NCBI GenBank assembly: GCA_014529385.2
Contig: CM043949.1
Coordinates: 143,041,858-143,105,857, forward strand
DNA from: Adiantum capillus-veneris
Lineage: Eukaryota > Streptophyta > Polypodiopsida > Polypodiales > Pteridaceae
Length of the DNA: 64,000 nt
Direction of reading: 5' to 3'
The position numbers and the translations under genes are program-made. Positions 19,792-30,689 of this stretch are shown piece by piece (positions within the stretch are counted from its first letter, which is position 1; each line of letters begins with the position of its first letter). Under the pieces are notes generated by a model. That model saw only the letters and a program-made list of their open reading frames with translations. It searched no databases and had not been told where the DNA came from.

Positions 19792-20076
19792 GAATAAAAG
19801 AGAGGGTCGTTCAACACCAAAACAGCACCGGCTCCTGTCAAGCTTCTAATAGCTCAATAGTGGTTAAGCCGTAGGCAAGCCCCGTAGGACTCCACTATTA
19901 AGACCATAGCTCTCGACGGTGATGCCCCGTTAACTACACGAAGGCAGGCGCACTGCAAGGCTGAAAAATCCCTATTCTACTTACTCACAGGCAATTAATA
20001 ATACCAACCATTTATAGCGAGCTTGAGGACCTCCCTTCTTGAGCAAGAAAAGAGAAACCTTGTGCTCTGATACCAA
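19792..20076 (-). other. Element E leader and primer-binding site
   Basis: On the minus strand, TGGTATCAGAGC (20075-20064) is a perfect plant initiator-Met primer-binding site, one base after the LTR terminus GTTACA at 20077. The following 270 bp is non-coding leader that continues, across element A, to the ORF starting at 14085. Confidence 0.88.
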
Positions 20077-21264
20077 TGTAACATTTAATGGCCTAAAAAC
20101 TTGTGTGTAGCGGAAATTAGCATGAACATAGTGGGCATTTCATTAGAATAGATTTCTAATGAGAATTACAAGAGTGCTTGGGTGGAGAGAGCAACAAAAA
20201 GCATAACACCTAGTTAGATAGCATGAACAATACTTTCAAAAGAGAGAGAAATTAAGCTATTGACAACAGTTGAGGACCGGATTTGCATGGAGCCGGTCCC
20301 CCCTCCAAAAGGCTTTGTATTATGGTTTCTCCCATCAAGAGAGACATTGTACAATACAATTCTTTGTGTTTCTTCAAGACTAGCTAGTGCAATGAAGATG
20401 AAAGCTTCATGCACTAAGCAAAACACTTATCAAACACAACATTAATTCTCCCCGGTCTCAGACCCAAGACCTCACACACCTTCGAAGATGGTGAGAGCTA
20501 GCAGGGTATGAGAGTAGATTGAGAGGAAGGAGTATTCTTACGAGAAAGATGTACAATTTCTCACATAATCACTCGTATTAGCATAGCTTAGCTTAGTAAT
20601 TAGCATGGTAGAGGAGATGAGCATTCATTGAAGCTTGGCTCTTGGTTGGATTTGCATCACAAAGCCAAGAGTTGTTGGTGTAGGCCTCCCTTCTCACAAG
20701 CTTGGAGTAGGTGGTAAGCTTTCCATTAAAGCTTGAGAAGGAGAGAGAGTCTTCTTTACTTCACACATGAGATTGTGTGAGTGTGTGTGTGATAATGCCT
20801 TGCAAAAATCAGCCCCCTCTCTCTTGGTCGACCCCTCTTGCTATTTGCTCATGCTCTACTCTCATTGGACCTCCCCAGGCCTAGCCAATGGTAATTAAGC
20901 AGTATAAGTGATAGCCTTTTGACATGTGTCCCCCTTTCCCCTATTGTGAGAGCTTTAGGTAATTTAATAATTCAACTAAACTGTCATTGGACCCCTTTGC
21001 CTCCTGGCCAATAGGAATCAGGCAAGCCATTGGGCTGCTGAATGCTCATTGGACCCCTTGGGAGACTGTCCAATAGTCTTCTAGAGGACTTAATTCTCGT
21101 TGGTTCTTTTATTAAGTGTTTTTAAATTAATTAAACTAGATTTACTCTAGCCTAATTCTCATTGGTCCACCTCCAAGGCCATCCAATAGGAATTGGGTAC
21201 ATCTTGTGGGCATCTAGGCTAGGGAGCTGACATATGTCCCTCATTCCCTTTATGTAAAGGGAGC

Positions 21265-21318
<54 letters not shown>

Positions 21319-21654
21319 CTTCTCTCTCATCCCCTACAAGCAAGGCTCGCCCCCTCCTAAGTAGGGATTTGTAAAGACTTTTTTGACACACACAAAGCAT
21401 CCAATTCCCCCATGGTTGACCTTTGGACACAACCTTTGAATTTTGGAACCTTAGCATTTTGGAAGTCTTAATGGGCTGAACCTTAGGGTCTTTTTAGCCC
21501 ATTGTTGCACATGGCTCTTTTGCAGATGGCCCTCCTTTTGGATCCCTATTTTCCCTCCTTTGGATCCCTACTGTGGCCGGCGATCTGCTAGCTTAACCAA
21601 TATTCTAGCTTTTTCTCCCTTGGCACTTCCCTATATTAAATGATCAGTTTAACA
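20077..21654 (-). repeat. LTR of element E
   Basis: About 1578 bp on the minus strand, from TGTTAAACTGATC (21654) to TTAAATGTTACA (20077), with the primer-binding site directly inside it. The other LTR is not in the window; the element is truncated near 13290. The LTR contains a (GT)n run at 21266-21318 and a cluster of CCAAT/ATTGG motifs at 20863-21196. The outer boundary is inferred from the TG terminus only. Confidence 0.75.
21266..21318. repeat. (GT)n microsatellite inside the element E LTR
   Basis: An uninterrupted GT run of about 26 units. Confidence 0.97.
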
Positions 21655-21689
21655 TGAGAAAATCATTTAGGAGAATTAGATATTGATTA

Positions 21690-22283
21690 TTATGACAGAA
21701 AATAAGCCTGTCTTGGAGAGCAATGAACAAGAGTTTGATCAAAAACCCGACTCCAATGTAAACTTTCTAACCGAAGCGAGTTGCCACATACGTCATCTGT
21801 ACCATGCCACAACAAGTCCTGTGTGACTAACTTCCAATCCACTACAAGACTGGAAGCAAAAGGACATCCAGGTATCGTGGCTTGAAACTTACCAAAAACC
21901 ACATCCCAATACGATGGTTGCCAAGGGCCAAAAGCCGGTGTAGAAACCGCATGAGAGCACAAAAACGCAAACATTTGCGTCCAAGGCTGCTTTTGCTCAA
22001 CCAACACCAACAACGTGGCCTTTCTTGCTATAACATGAGAACCCAGATGCAGAATATTCAAACCACCACAACGCTTCGGAGTACATAATTTATCCATTGC
22101 AAGCAAACGCAAACTCTTTTTTTGAATGGAGTAGACCAAAAGTGCTCCAATATCCGAGACATCAAAGCTCGAATACGACGAGGTGGCCAACGCAACATAG
22201 GTAAGAAAAATTGCACATATGCCACCAATATGGACTCTACTATTCTGAGTCTTATATGTAGCGGCCAAGTGGATAATTTCCAA
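21690..22283 (-). pseudogene. LINE-F RT C-terminal region
   Basis: The frame contains LCTPKRCGGLNILHLGSHV and KATLLVLVEQKQPWTQMF, the W..K....GGLN type region that follows the thumb in plant L1 reverse transcriptases. It overlaps the end of the RT frame in a different register, which marks a frameshift near 22060-22150. Confidence 0.75.
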
Positions 22284-23059
22284 TAGTGTAATTTAGACCT
22301 CAATTTGTTCTCAACCCAATCCAATAATTTTGCATTAATAACCGACCAAGCCAACGGGTATCCAAGATGTTTCACAATTTGGTCAGGCTTTACTATCTCC
22401 CCTGGCCGTAATACTGAGTGCCAATCCATTTGATGCAACGACAACAATTTAGATTTTCGAAACAATCCTACAGCCAGTCCATAAAGATGCAATGCTTCCA
22501 TTATACATTGAACATCCTCCGGTGTATCTCTAGGCCAAAAAATGGAGTCATCCGCATATGCTTGTGCCACAAAATGATCTCTAGATGGCAATTCCAACCC
22601 ATGTAAACGCCCAGACACAGTCAAGGAGTCCAAGTACAACAAAAGAGGGTGCGTAGCAATAGCATACAACATAGCACTCAAAGGGAAACCTTGCCTAACC
22701 AATCTACCAAGATCCCATAATCGAGTCAACTCACCATCAATGATTCCAATAGATTGACTATTCTCATATAGGAAATAGACCACTCGACACATCTTGGAAC
22801 CAAAGCCCAAAGCCATCATAGTCTGAGCAATGAAATCCCATTGAATCGTGTCAAATGCTTTCTCTATATCAACCTGCATGATAAGTACATCTTGTCCAGT
22901 ATATTTCGCATACTCAATCCCAACAAAAGCATTAGCAATATTATCCAGAATTTGCCTGCGAGGAATGAATCCATATTGAGCGGGATGTATGCCTGAGAAC
23001 AAACGATCTTTAATACGAGAAGCTACCATGTTCGACAACAATTTATAAACGACCGCCAT
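22058..23059 (-). pseudogene. LINE-F reverse transcriptase
   Basis: The 333-codon frame covers most of the RT fingers and palm. It contains VASRIKDRLFSGIHPAQYGF, the palm motif VDIEKAFDTIQWDF, LVRQGFPLSAMLYAIATHPL and the catalytic AQAYADDSIF, with GLAVGLFRKSKLL after it. The catalytic aspartates (VDIEKAFD and YADD) are all present. Upstream, the DGLTVEFF motif lies in the separate frame 23168-23836, so a frame break near 23060-23170 inactivates the protein. Confidence 0.9.
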
Positions 23060-23167
23060 AAGCGTGATCGGATGCTAGTGCGAGAAGTATTCACATAATG
23101 TTTGCTTAGGCAACAGTTTCACCAATCCTTCTTTCCATGATTGCGGCAATGACTGTTTAGCCCATGC

Positions 23168-24209
23168 CTAATTAATCATGAAAAGTAGAGGCTGCTTAAG
23201 GGACTTCCAAAAGCAAAGGAAAAATTCAACTGTAAGACCGTCCCATCCAGGGGATTTCCAATGCCCAAGATGCAACAAGCTGTCATGCAGCTGAGCCTCA
23301 GTAAAACTATCCTCAAGGATAGCTGCATCATTCATCGTCAATATAGGATGCACATACGACAACAGTAGCTGTCTGGCTTGCAAAACTTCACTTGAAGGAA
23401 CCCCAATCCCAACAAAAACCTGTTGAAAATGATCAACCATGCAATCCGCCAATTGACGTTTATTGGCCGTCCATTTCTTAGTATCAATCTTAACCCTTTT
23501 AATAGACACAAATAACCTCGAATGATGCAAATGCTTAAAGAACTGCTTCGATGAACAACCTTTATCCATAAAAGCATATTGTCTTGATCTTAATTTCCAT
23601 TTTTCAAGTTTCCTTCTGTTATTATGCATTAAAGAGGCTTTAGCTGCACATAATTCATCTTGTTCTGATCGAGTAAGCCGTCTAATATCTGCAATACTTT
23701 CCAAAGTTTGAGTAGTCATCTTATCTTCCTGCACTTTATCTCTCATCCGGTGCATGTACCATGAACCATAATCCTTTATGACTGCTTGAATCCGCATGAC
23801 AAAGCGGTACCAAGCCATATCCACATCTATAAACATGAGAGACGAGTGGCGGAATCACTGCTTCAATCAAGGTTTGAAATGCCTCGTGCGAGAGATATGC
23901 ATTATTAATATGCAACAATCGCTTAGTAGGAAGCGAGGAATTTGTATCCAATGTCTCAGTATGGATCAAGAGCCAAAGAGGAAAATGATCAGATAGAGTA
24001 AAGGAGCGATCAAGCCTCATATCACATGCAAACATATCATATTGCTGAGAGCCAAGTACATACCACCGATCCAATCTAGCTGTATATTCCGAACGAGCAT
24101 TATGAGCAAAAGTGTAGCCTCGCTCCAAATAATGAGAGCTAGCCCACAGATACATAACTCCTGTGCCACTGATCATAGCATCCCACGAAGAACATTCCAA
24201 GTTTAACAT
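23168..24209 (-). pseudogene. LINE-F endonuclease C-terminus and RT N-terminal linker
   Basis: Frame 24209-23736 contains ARLDRWYVLGSQQ and DRSFTLSDHFPLWLLI, the S-D-H end of the LINE endonuclease. Frame 23836-23168 contains the linker (ASLMHNNRRKLEKWKLRSRQ, DKGCSSKQFFKHLH) and the first RT motif (WKSPGWDGLTVEFFLCFW). The two frames overlap at about 23736-23836 and are out of register. Confidence 0.85.
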
Positions 24210-25869
24210 ATGCGAATGGCGAGTTGTATATCCGTGTTTGTCGGTGCATTATTAAAATCCCCACACCAAAAAGCATGTGAACGCCAGGGATATTTGACCA
24301 AATCTTGCCAAAGACGAGATCTATGTGCCGAGGTATTATAAGCATACATACCAGCAAATTCCAAAATATTGCCTTGCACAAGACATTGAACAACCATCCA
24401 GCGTCCCGCCGGGTCATTATGAGCCAAAACCGGCTGCAATTCATGACGCACCATCATTAAAACTCCCGAAAAAGAACCAATACCAGCATAAGAAATCCAG
24501 AATCGTGCATAATACAATGATTGACCAACAAAATCATGTTGATTATGCTCCTGCAATACCATTATATCCGCTTTATTTGTATGTGCATAATGCCAGATCA
24601 GCTTCCACTTGTCATGGTTGCACAATCCGCGCACATTATACGTCAAACATCTAATAGGAGAATGCATCTGTACAATATTTACAAACGATCCACGAGTGTT
24701 GCCCATAGGCACATCTGCCTCCATACTACCATTCAATACAACAGAATCCATATGCATCCCTTGCTGGGGATTTTGATACATCGACAATGACGCAGATGTC
24801 GACCCAAGCAAAGCGTCTGTATATGAATGAACCACTTTATCCCACGCTTCAACCAGCGACTTATGATTATGGGATGTAGATGCAGAGGTTCCACCACCTC
24901 TTCCATCCATAGCAGGTACATAATTCCTTGAAATAGGCGAAACATGAGGTTTTGTTGGCTTCTTGGGAATTTGCCAACCATCAGTAGACTCTACTAGCTT
25001 AGCTTTACCTTTATTATCAGTCTTCCCAGCAGTCTGCGTATTAGCCAGATTCTTAATGGAGTCTTTGCCTTGCTTGGCCTGCATGTTGCCATTAGACTCC
25101 CCCATCTTCGGCTTCACAAACGAAGCAGACAGAGGAACGATACGAGTTCCAGTCATAGGAACAGCAAATGGTGGGAGTTTAAACAAAGATTCTTGACATT
25201 CAGACTGCGTATGGCCAAATTTTCCACAACCAAAACAAGCACCTGCAAACTTCTCCCATTTAAGTTTAAATGGCCTTTTGCCTACCATTGGATCACCAGA
25301 ATCAACCGTAATTCCTGACGGTGTTGGCACGTCTGTATCCCATAGTACGCAAAATCTATTGGAATTAGTATCCAAGTTTGGGAGGCAAATCACTTTTCCT
25401 AATTGCGCAGCCAAAAGAGGCAAGAAATGTTTCCAAGTCCTCAGAAATCCGACTATTTCCACCCAGACCGGGCACTTGTGTCGTATCAAGCACTGATAAT
25501 CTTTAGTAAGCGCCCATGGCAAAACATGTGTCATTTGCATGTTGAAAAACAAAGGCGACATTTCCAACAAGCGCGAACGAGCATCCATGTCTTCCAACAG
25601 CACCTCATAAAACCCGCGGGCACCAAAATACACCCCCCGGACTGCTTGTCTTTTCAACAGAAGTCAACCCATTGACCTACATCTTGTGCCGATGGCATTT
25701 TGCCAGGGAAAAACAAAATAACGGTATTCAATGCATACTGTGCAACCGGATCCATCAACTGCTGAATCGGAATAATCACTTCAGTAGCGGGTTGTTGTCC
25801 TTCCCACGCATCCCGAGCATCCGCGAAATCCTCCGACAAACACTCTTTAATGATATTTGCAGCATCCAT
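24203..25869 (-). pseudogene. LINE-F ORF1 fused to the start of the endonuclease
   Basis: Frame 25869-25654 begins MDAANIIKECLSEDFADARD and ends VDFC. A frameshift near 25655 leads to frame 25657-24203. That frame has a DUF4283-like N-terminal region (MSPLFFNMQMTHVLPWALTK), then a zinc knuckle CFGCGKFGHTQSEC (about residue 145) and a basic Ser/Lys linker. It runs without a stop into the endonuclease (RCLTYNVRGLCNHDKWKLIW, ADIMVLQEHNQHDF, HAFWCGDFNNAPTNTD). ORF1 and ORF2 are therefore joined in one frame here, whereas L1 elements normally have two separate ORFs. Confidence 0.85.
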
Positions 25870-26628
25870 GGAGGAAAGGTCAACTGTTTTCTACGCTTAT
25901 ATACAGCCTCTTCTGCCATGACCAAAAGAACTTTCCCTTTGTACTGACAAAATCTACTTGGATTAAAATGACAGCTTGAACTTCCAAAAAACACTCTTTT
26001 TTGTTTTTATTTTAGCAGACGTTCTCTGTACCAACCTCAAGACTGTACATAAAAGACTGCACTGTACAAATTTCGAACAAACTTATACTGCTAAAGCTAA
26101 ATAGAAAGTCTTCTGAGGCCCAAAACCCCTTTTGCAAAAAATACAGCAGAACAGAATTCGTCGCTGTTTTAACCTGCACATTGCCGACCTCCAACACGTA
26201 CAGCTATACCCCTTGCTTGAGAAACGAAATCTGCAGCAGGAACTTGAAAAACACGCTGACAGATAACTGCAACTCTGCTGGTCACGCAGCCAACCAGTAG
26301 TGAAAACTGCCCACGCTGAATTTCCAGGCGACAGAAAACCTTGCAAAGGCTGTTGTTGGCGACGAAACTCCTTTGCAGATGTTCAGCAGCGACCTCGCAG
26401 CATATTCTGTTACACAGCAGTGGGTATCTACACACACATACCCCTCACACAGAGCAGCCAAAGTCAAAAGGAGCCTGTAACTGCAGACGAGGACGAAATT
26501 GCAGCAATTTCGCAGGTGGGCAGACTCACACGGAGGAGCACTTGGCGCAGGGGCAGACTTGCGCAAGGCAATTCTCGCGCAAGGGCAGCTCGCGCAGGGG
26601 CACTTCTCGCGCCAGGGCAGCTCGCGCT

Positions 26629-26629
<1 letters not shown>
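25870..26629. other. LINE-F 5' region or intron, no gene recognised
   Basis: This 760 bp between the LINE-F ORF1 start and the microsatellites contains only short frames. It may be the LINE 5' UTR and/or part of the intron upstream of the polymerase exon at 26906. Confidence 0.45.
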
Positions 26630-26672
<43 letters not shown>

Positions 26673-26721
26673 GCACCCTCACTCACACACAGCTATACAG
26701 AGGAAGGCAGCACCTAAATCG

Positions 26722-26790
<69 letters not shown>
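26630..26790. repeat. Cluster of (AC)n and (TC)n microsatellites
   Basis: (AC)n at 26630-26670, a 50-bp spacer, (AC)n at 26722-26752, then directly (TC)n to 26790. Confidence 0.97.
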
Positions 26791-26794
<4 letters not shown>

Positions 26795-26888
26795 TTTATT
26801 TCTAGGATCTTTCTTTGAGGTGCTTTTTGTATTTTCTGCCATTCAGCATTCAGAAGTTCAAGGGCATTGAGTTTTGAGTTAGTTTTGG

Positions 26889-26905
26889 TTGCATTGTATT
26901 TTCAG
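26889..26905 (+). promoter_or_regulatory. Splice acceptor before the NRPD2-like exon
   Basis: The T-rich stretch TTGCATTGTATTTTCAG ends in AG at 26904-26905. The polymerase homology begins in the codon that spans this junction. Confidence 0.75.
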
Positions 26906-27377
26906 TCTGGGATATGGAGATGGTAAGGAGACTCTGCTGAATGGAAGAACTGGTGAGCTGTTGAAAAACAAAGTAACAATGGCCCCCGTATTTTATCAAA
27001 GGTTGGTTCATATGGCAATGGATAAACTCAAGTGCAGGAGCAGGGGTCGCGTAGACCCTTACACGAGGCAACCTGTTTCTGGGCGCAAGCGACAAGGAGG
27101 GGTAAAATTTGGTGAGATGGAGAGAGATTGCCTGATAGCGCATGGTGCTTTGGCTAATCTACATGAAAGATTGTTCTTGTTGAGTGATCCCTATACAGTA
27201 CATGTTTGTAACTTATGTAATATCCTTGTGTGGAAGGAGAAGCAAGGATTGTTATGTTGCTCTTGTAAGAGCAGAAGACACATTGTCCAAGTTCACATGC
27301 CGTACGGATGCAAGCTTCTTTATCAAGAGCTCTTCAGCATGGGAATACGCCTCAAGTTTTGGACTACGAACTACTGA
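26906..27377 (+). CDS. NRPD2: Terminal exon of Pol IV/V second-largest subunit (NRPD2/NRPE2-like)
   Basis: The exon starts after an acceptor site (ATTTTCAG ending at 26905) and runs open to TGA at 27375-27377, about 156 codons. It carries LLNGRTGELLKNK, APVFYQRLVHMAMDKLK, VDPYTRQPVSGRKRQGG, then the Rpb2 C-terminal signature VKFGEMERDCLIAHGA. The ending ANLHERLFLLSD, CNLC...CCSC and MPYGCKLLYQELFSMGI fits NRPD2/NRPE2 better than the Pol I, II or III homologues, from my knowledge of the family. The subunit serves the plant polymerases that make siRNA precursors and scaffold RNAs for RNA-directed DNA methylation. The upstream exons are not visible in this window. The linker between the zinc-binding CxxC pairs looks short. 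A captured fragment is a possible alternative, but the frame is intact. Confidence 0.85.
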
Positions 27378-27639
27378 AGCGTCTCTCAAGGCAATTATTC
27401 ACACCAGACTTTGAGCAGGAACGGATTTTTTGCATTGCAAATTGTTGTTATGAGGAGCAAATGTAAGTATTGATATCCATTAGTCATTATTTCTGTCAAA
27501 ACTCACGAGTCTCATTGCTGTCAAATCAGGTAGATTGCTTCTGCTAGATATCAATAATCCCATCTAGTAGAGCATATCCGTCCTATTGTATATAATAGTT
27601 TCATAGTCAGCAACATGACAATGTTTCAAAACTTAGTGT
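27378..27639 (+). other. 3' UTR / downstream flank of the NRPD2-like exon
   Basis: Non-coding DNA after the stop. It contains a donor-like AAATGTAAGTATT at about 27456-27470, which might mark a 3' UTR intron. No clear polyadenylation signal can be assigned. Confidence 0.5.
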
Positions 27640-28152
27640 GTGTGTAAAATGAAATGAAATGATATATTAACGTCTTCAAGAGGCCAAAATGACCTATGAG
27701 ACCAAACAAACTGGTGAATCTGATACCTTGTCTGTGTACAAAAATAAAAATGAAACTAGAAATACTACTAGCTGGAACCGTGTGAGGTATGAATGATCAC
27801 TGAATCCATCCTCATTTACACTCTGGATGTCGAGACTGTATGGCTCGAATCCTCTGCTGCAGTCTCCGTCGATGCTGTGAAGAGAGAGAGAGAAATGAAA
27901 TGCTATATTAACGTCTTCAAAAAGCCAAAATGACCTATGAGACCAAACTGCTACAAAATTGTGAATCTGATACCATGGCTGGGTACAAAAAGACTAGAAC
28001 AAAAATACTACTACTACTAGAATCCATCCTCATCTGCACTCTAGATGTCGAGAGGGTATGGCTCAAATTCTCTGCTGTAGTCTCCGTCGATGTTGTGTAG
28101 CCCCTCTCCTCAATCATGGCCGCCTGGATCTCCGTAGCTCCAATGCTCGGTC

Positions 28153-28157
<5 letters not shown>
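27640..28157 (-). repeat. Two tandem copies of a SINE/LINE-tail-like repeat with (GA)n ends
   Basis: Copies at about 27648-27880 and 27892-28157 share, on the plus strand, AAATGAAATG then TATATTAACGTCTTCAA, CCAAAATGACCTATGAGACC, GTGAATCTGATACC and GTCTCCGTCGATG. They differ by scattered substitutions. A (GA)n tract precedes copy 2 and follows it. Truncated copies lie at 28488-28535 and 29818-29990. In minus orientation the repeat would end in (TC)n, as some non-LTR retroposons end in a microsatellite. I see no RT and no clear tRNA-like promoter boxes. Confidence 0.7.

Positions 28158-28222
<65 letters not shown>
28157..28222. repeat. (GA)n microsatellite
   Basis: About 33 GA units directly after the second SINE-like copy. 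Confidence 0.97.
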
Positions 28223-28225
<3 letters not shown>

Positions 28226-28388
28226 GAAGAAGAGAGTTTTAGTGTCGTAGGAAACTATCCCAAGAGACCTTAAAGATCTAGCCAATGAGGAGTTGAACTC
28301 AAGACCTGTTATTCAAGAGGGAAATGGCATAACCAATCTACCACACTAGGGTGATAGAAAGGTTATACCATTTTCCTCTTTTTATTAG

Positions 28389-28431
28389 CACACACACACA
28401 CACACCCGAGAAGAAGAGAGTTTTAACGTTG

Positions 28432-28491
<60 letters not shown>

Positions 28492-28535
28492 GAAATGTTA
28501 TATTAACGTCTTCAAAAGGCCAAAGTGACCAAAGT
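28389..28535. repeat. (CA)9, (GA)n and a truncated SINE-like copy
   Basis: (CA)9 at 28389-28406 and (GA)n at 28435-28488. The first 45 bp of the SINE-like repeat (AAATGAAATGTTATATTAAC) then follows, abutting the GA run as in the other copies. Confidence 0.9.
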
Positions 28536-29817
28536 GAGAGAATTTGGTAGTCGAGAAATTGGTCTTTTTGGTGAGTCACTGATTCAGGCTTTTTCCTTTG
28601 TCAGACAATAATTACATCAGTCTCTTTATGATTGTTTGTCTCTACAAGAGATTGGCCCACCATTATTTTCTCAGATGTCTTTGTTCACTATAAGCTTAGG
28701 CATTTGTTGTATATGATATATTCTGTGGGTTTTCCTCATTCTGAGGTTTCCCACTAGTTATTCAAAAGTGGTTTACACAAAAAAGTGTGCACGCGTGCGC
28801 ATGCCTCTTGCTGTTTGAAATGAATCAGGTGTGGAAGTCAAATTCTACAATCGTGAATCCTTTTTCATCGGTGACTGAGCACTCACATATCTATTATTTA
28901 CAAGCTTTTGGCTAAAATGGTGGTCAAATGTACAAAAGGACATTTGTAAGATGGTTGACATTTCTCACCCCATGGCTTCATTCTTTGCTAGTGCTTATTT
29001 GGGGATTGAATATTCCAAATAACTGATCAATCATTTCTCATTATGCGAGTTGATGCAAAGAAATCTTGGTCATGGTGCATCAGGACTTGGTTTTGGTCCC
29101 AAAATAGGTATTGTTGTCTACCTGTTGTATGATCAGAGTGTCTCTTCGTAAGACATTGTTGATGGCCAGCACAGTGAGCTTGACCTCTTGGACATTCAGT
29201 CGCACAAGGCTATCCTATGAGTTTGTCGCTTTATGCTGTTGTTTCTTCTTCGTTGTTGATGTATTTCAAGTATTGATCAGTTGCATGAGCTGGTATGAAA
29301 ATATCCTGCTTGATGGGGGAAAGTATCTGGCTAGAATATGAAAAGCCGCCTGCAACTTTTTGGAGAGAGTCTTCTTTTGGAGGGGGCATGGTTGGCACAG
29401 TAGTTGCCAAACACCAGATTGTAGATGGGTGTTGCTGATGTTCTTGGCATTCATCGAAGACTCCTGCTCATTTACTTTGGCTTTGCCAATCAAGACTTCT
29501 ACTTGTAGTCTACTCGTAGATCACTCAATTTCTTTTCTAGTTTCTTGTTGCTCAAGTTGGCTTGAAGGCTTTTGGCTGTTTGCCATCTTCTTTATGTAGG
29601 TTCCCTAAGGGGTCTTATGGTGTATTTGAAGCTGTCAAGACAATCATCTTTTTCTTCAACTTTTGAAGTTTGCACACATTGTTTCACCATTGTGTCTAAT
29701 TACATGCCACCTCTAACCCATCCGAGTCTTCGAGCTGTACCACAATTTATCTGAATTGTGGGGTTTTCCCGGGCTTTCCCATCTTTAGCCTAGTTTCCCA
29801 TTGGTATTACCACAGAC
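28536..29817. other. Host-like flank without a recognised gene
   Basis: Several short plus-strand frames exist (29111-29341, 29360-29599), Cys/Phe/Leu-rich and without motifs. Composition is ordinary and no LTR or LINE motif is seen. Confidence 0.45.
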
Positions 29818-29994
29818 AGAAATGAAATGTTACATTAAATGGCTTCAAAAGGCCAAAATGACCTATGAGACCAAACTGAGACAATCCTTGTGGATCTAAT
29901 CCAATGTCTGGGTACAAAAATAAAATGAAGTAAAGTGAACAACTAAACTACACTAAAAGGCTAAAACGGTCAGACTGAAATCATCATCATCATT
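29818..29994 (-). repeat. SINE-like repeat copy, truncated
   Basis: AAATGAAATGTTACATTAAA, then CCAAAATGACCTATGAGACC and CTGGGTACAAAAATAAAATG, match the first 100 bp of the copies at 27648 and 27892. It is followed by ATCATCATC-rich DNA that borders element B. Confidence 0.75.
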
Positions 29995-29999
29995 ATCAT

Positions 30000-30566
30000 T
30001 GTAGCAAGGCTACAGTCACTTCACACGACAGGCAGACAGTTGGATAGTTAGTCACAGTTGGTCTGATTCACACTGGACGGACCCTCTGGCTAGGGGTGAC
30101 GTGGCAAGGTTCCGACGGTGACATCGTGGCCAAGTCACCACCACCACACAGTTTGGAGATGCACTTAGCTGACTGGACATTTATGAGCCGTTGGTGGTTC
30201 TTTATGGTTGTGCATATGAGTAGTCGTTTGGGTCTTTTTTGGGATTATCTTGTACGTAGTCGTCTTGGTAGCGAGTCTTACACAGAGCACCTTTGCACTC
30301 ACCCTGCACATCTGAGCCTCGACACCCCCATTTGTACCTGTGAGTCTTGGGTTGAAGCTGAGTGTGCTGCCACGCCAGAGTCTGTACATGGTTCTTTGAG
30401 ATAGTCGAGTCCACATGTTCTGGTCCATTGTTGTCTCTGTTGTTATCCATTGTTTTTGTGTTTCATTCTGTTTGAGTGAGTTTCCACTTGTTGAGTGACA
30501 TTGTCACGCACATTGCACTGAGGGGCACCCACACTGTAGAGAACACGACACATTATCCGCGCTACA
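30000..30566 (+). repeat. 5' LTR of element B
   Basis: A 567-bp LTR from TGTAGCAAGGCTACAG to ATCCGCGCTACA. The closest relative in the window is 60101-60683. Confidence 0.95.
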
Positions 30567-30579
30567 GGTGCTCTCATTT

Positions 30580-30598
30580 TGGCGATCACGGTGGGACC
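30580..30598 (+). other. Candidate primer-binding site of element B
   Basis: TGGCGATCACGGTGGGACC begins 13 bases after the LTR end and is identical to the element A site. Confidence 0.65.
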
Positions 30599-30689
30599 TC
30601 AACTGAAGTCTCACTTGTTGAGTAGCTGGTTTCTTCGCTTCGCTTGTGCAGCTTGTTGGTCTGGTCCAGTTTCACCCTTGACAGCTTAA

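Larger units (their letters stand above)
21690..25869 (-). mobile_element. LINE-F: L1-like LINE with ORF1, endonuclease and RT, frameshifted
   Basis: Minus-strand frames follow in order: 25869-25654, 25657-24203, 24209-23736, 23836-23168, 23059-22058 and 22283-21690. They cover ORF1 with a zinc knuckle, the endonuclease, the reverse transcriptase with YADD, and the L1-type C-terminal region. The order and content are those of a nearly full-length plant L1 element. At least four frame changes or stops separate the pieces. The 3' end lies against the element E LTR (21654); no poly-A tail is visible. Confidence 0.9.

Noticed and set aside
26300-26818. Overlapping ORFs rich in THTHTH and SLSLSL
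   Set aside because: They are translations of AC and TC microsatellites with no other support.
26906-27377. Pol II RPB2 or Pol I RPA2 as the identity of the polymerase exon
   Set aside because: The GEMERDCLIAHGA core is shared by all, but the ANLHERLF and YQELFSMGI ending fits the Pol IV/V subunit better from my knowledge of the family.
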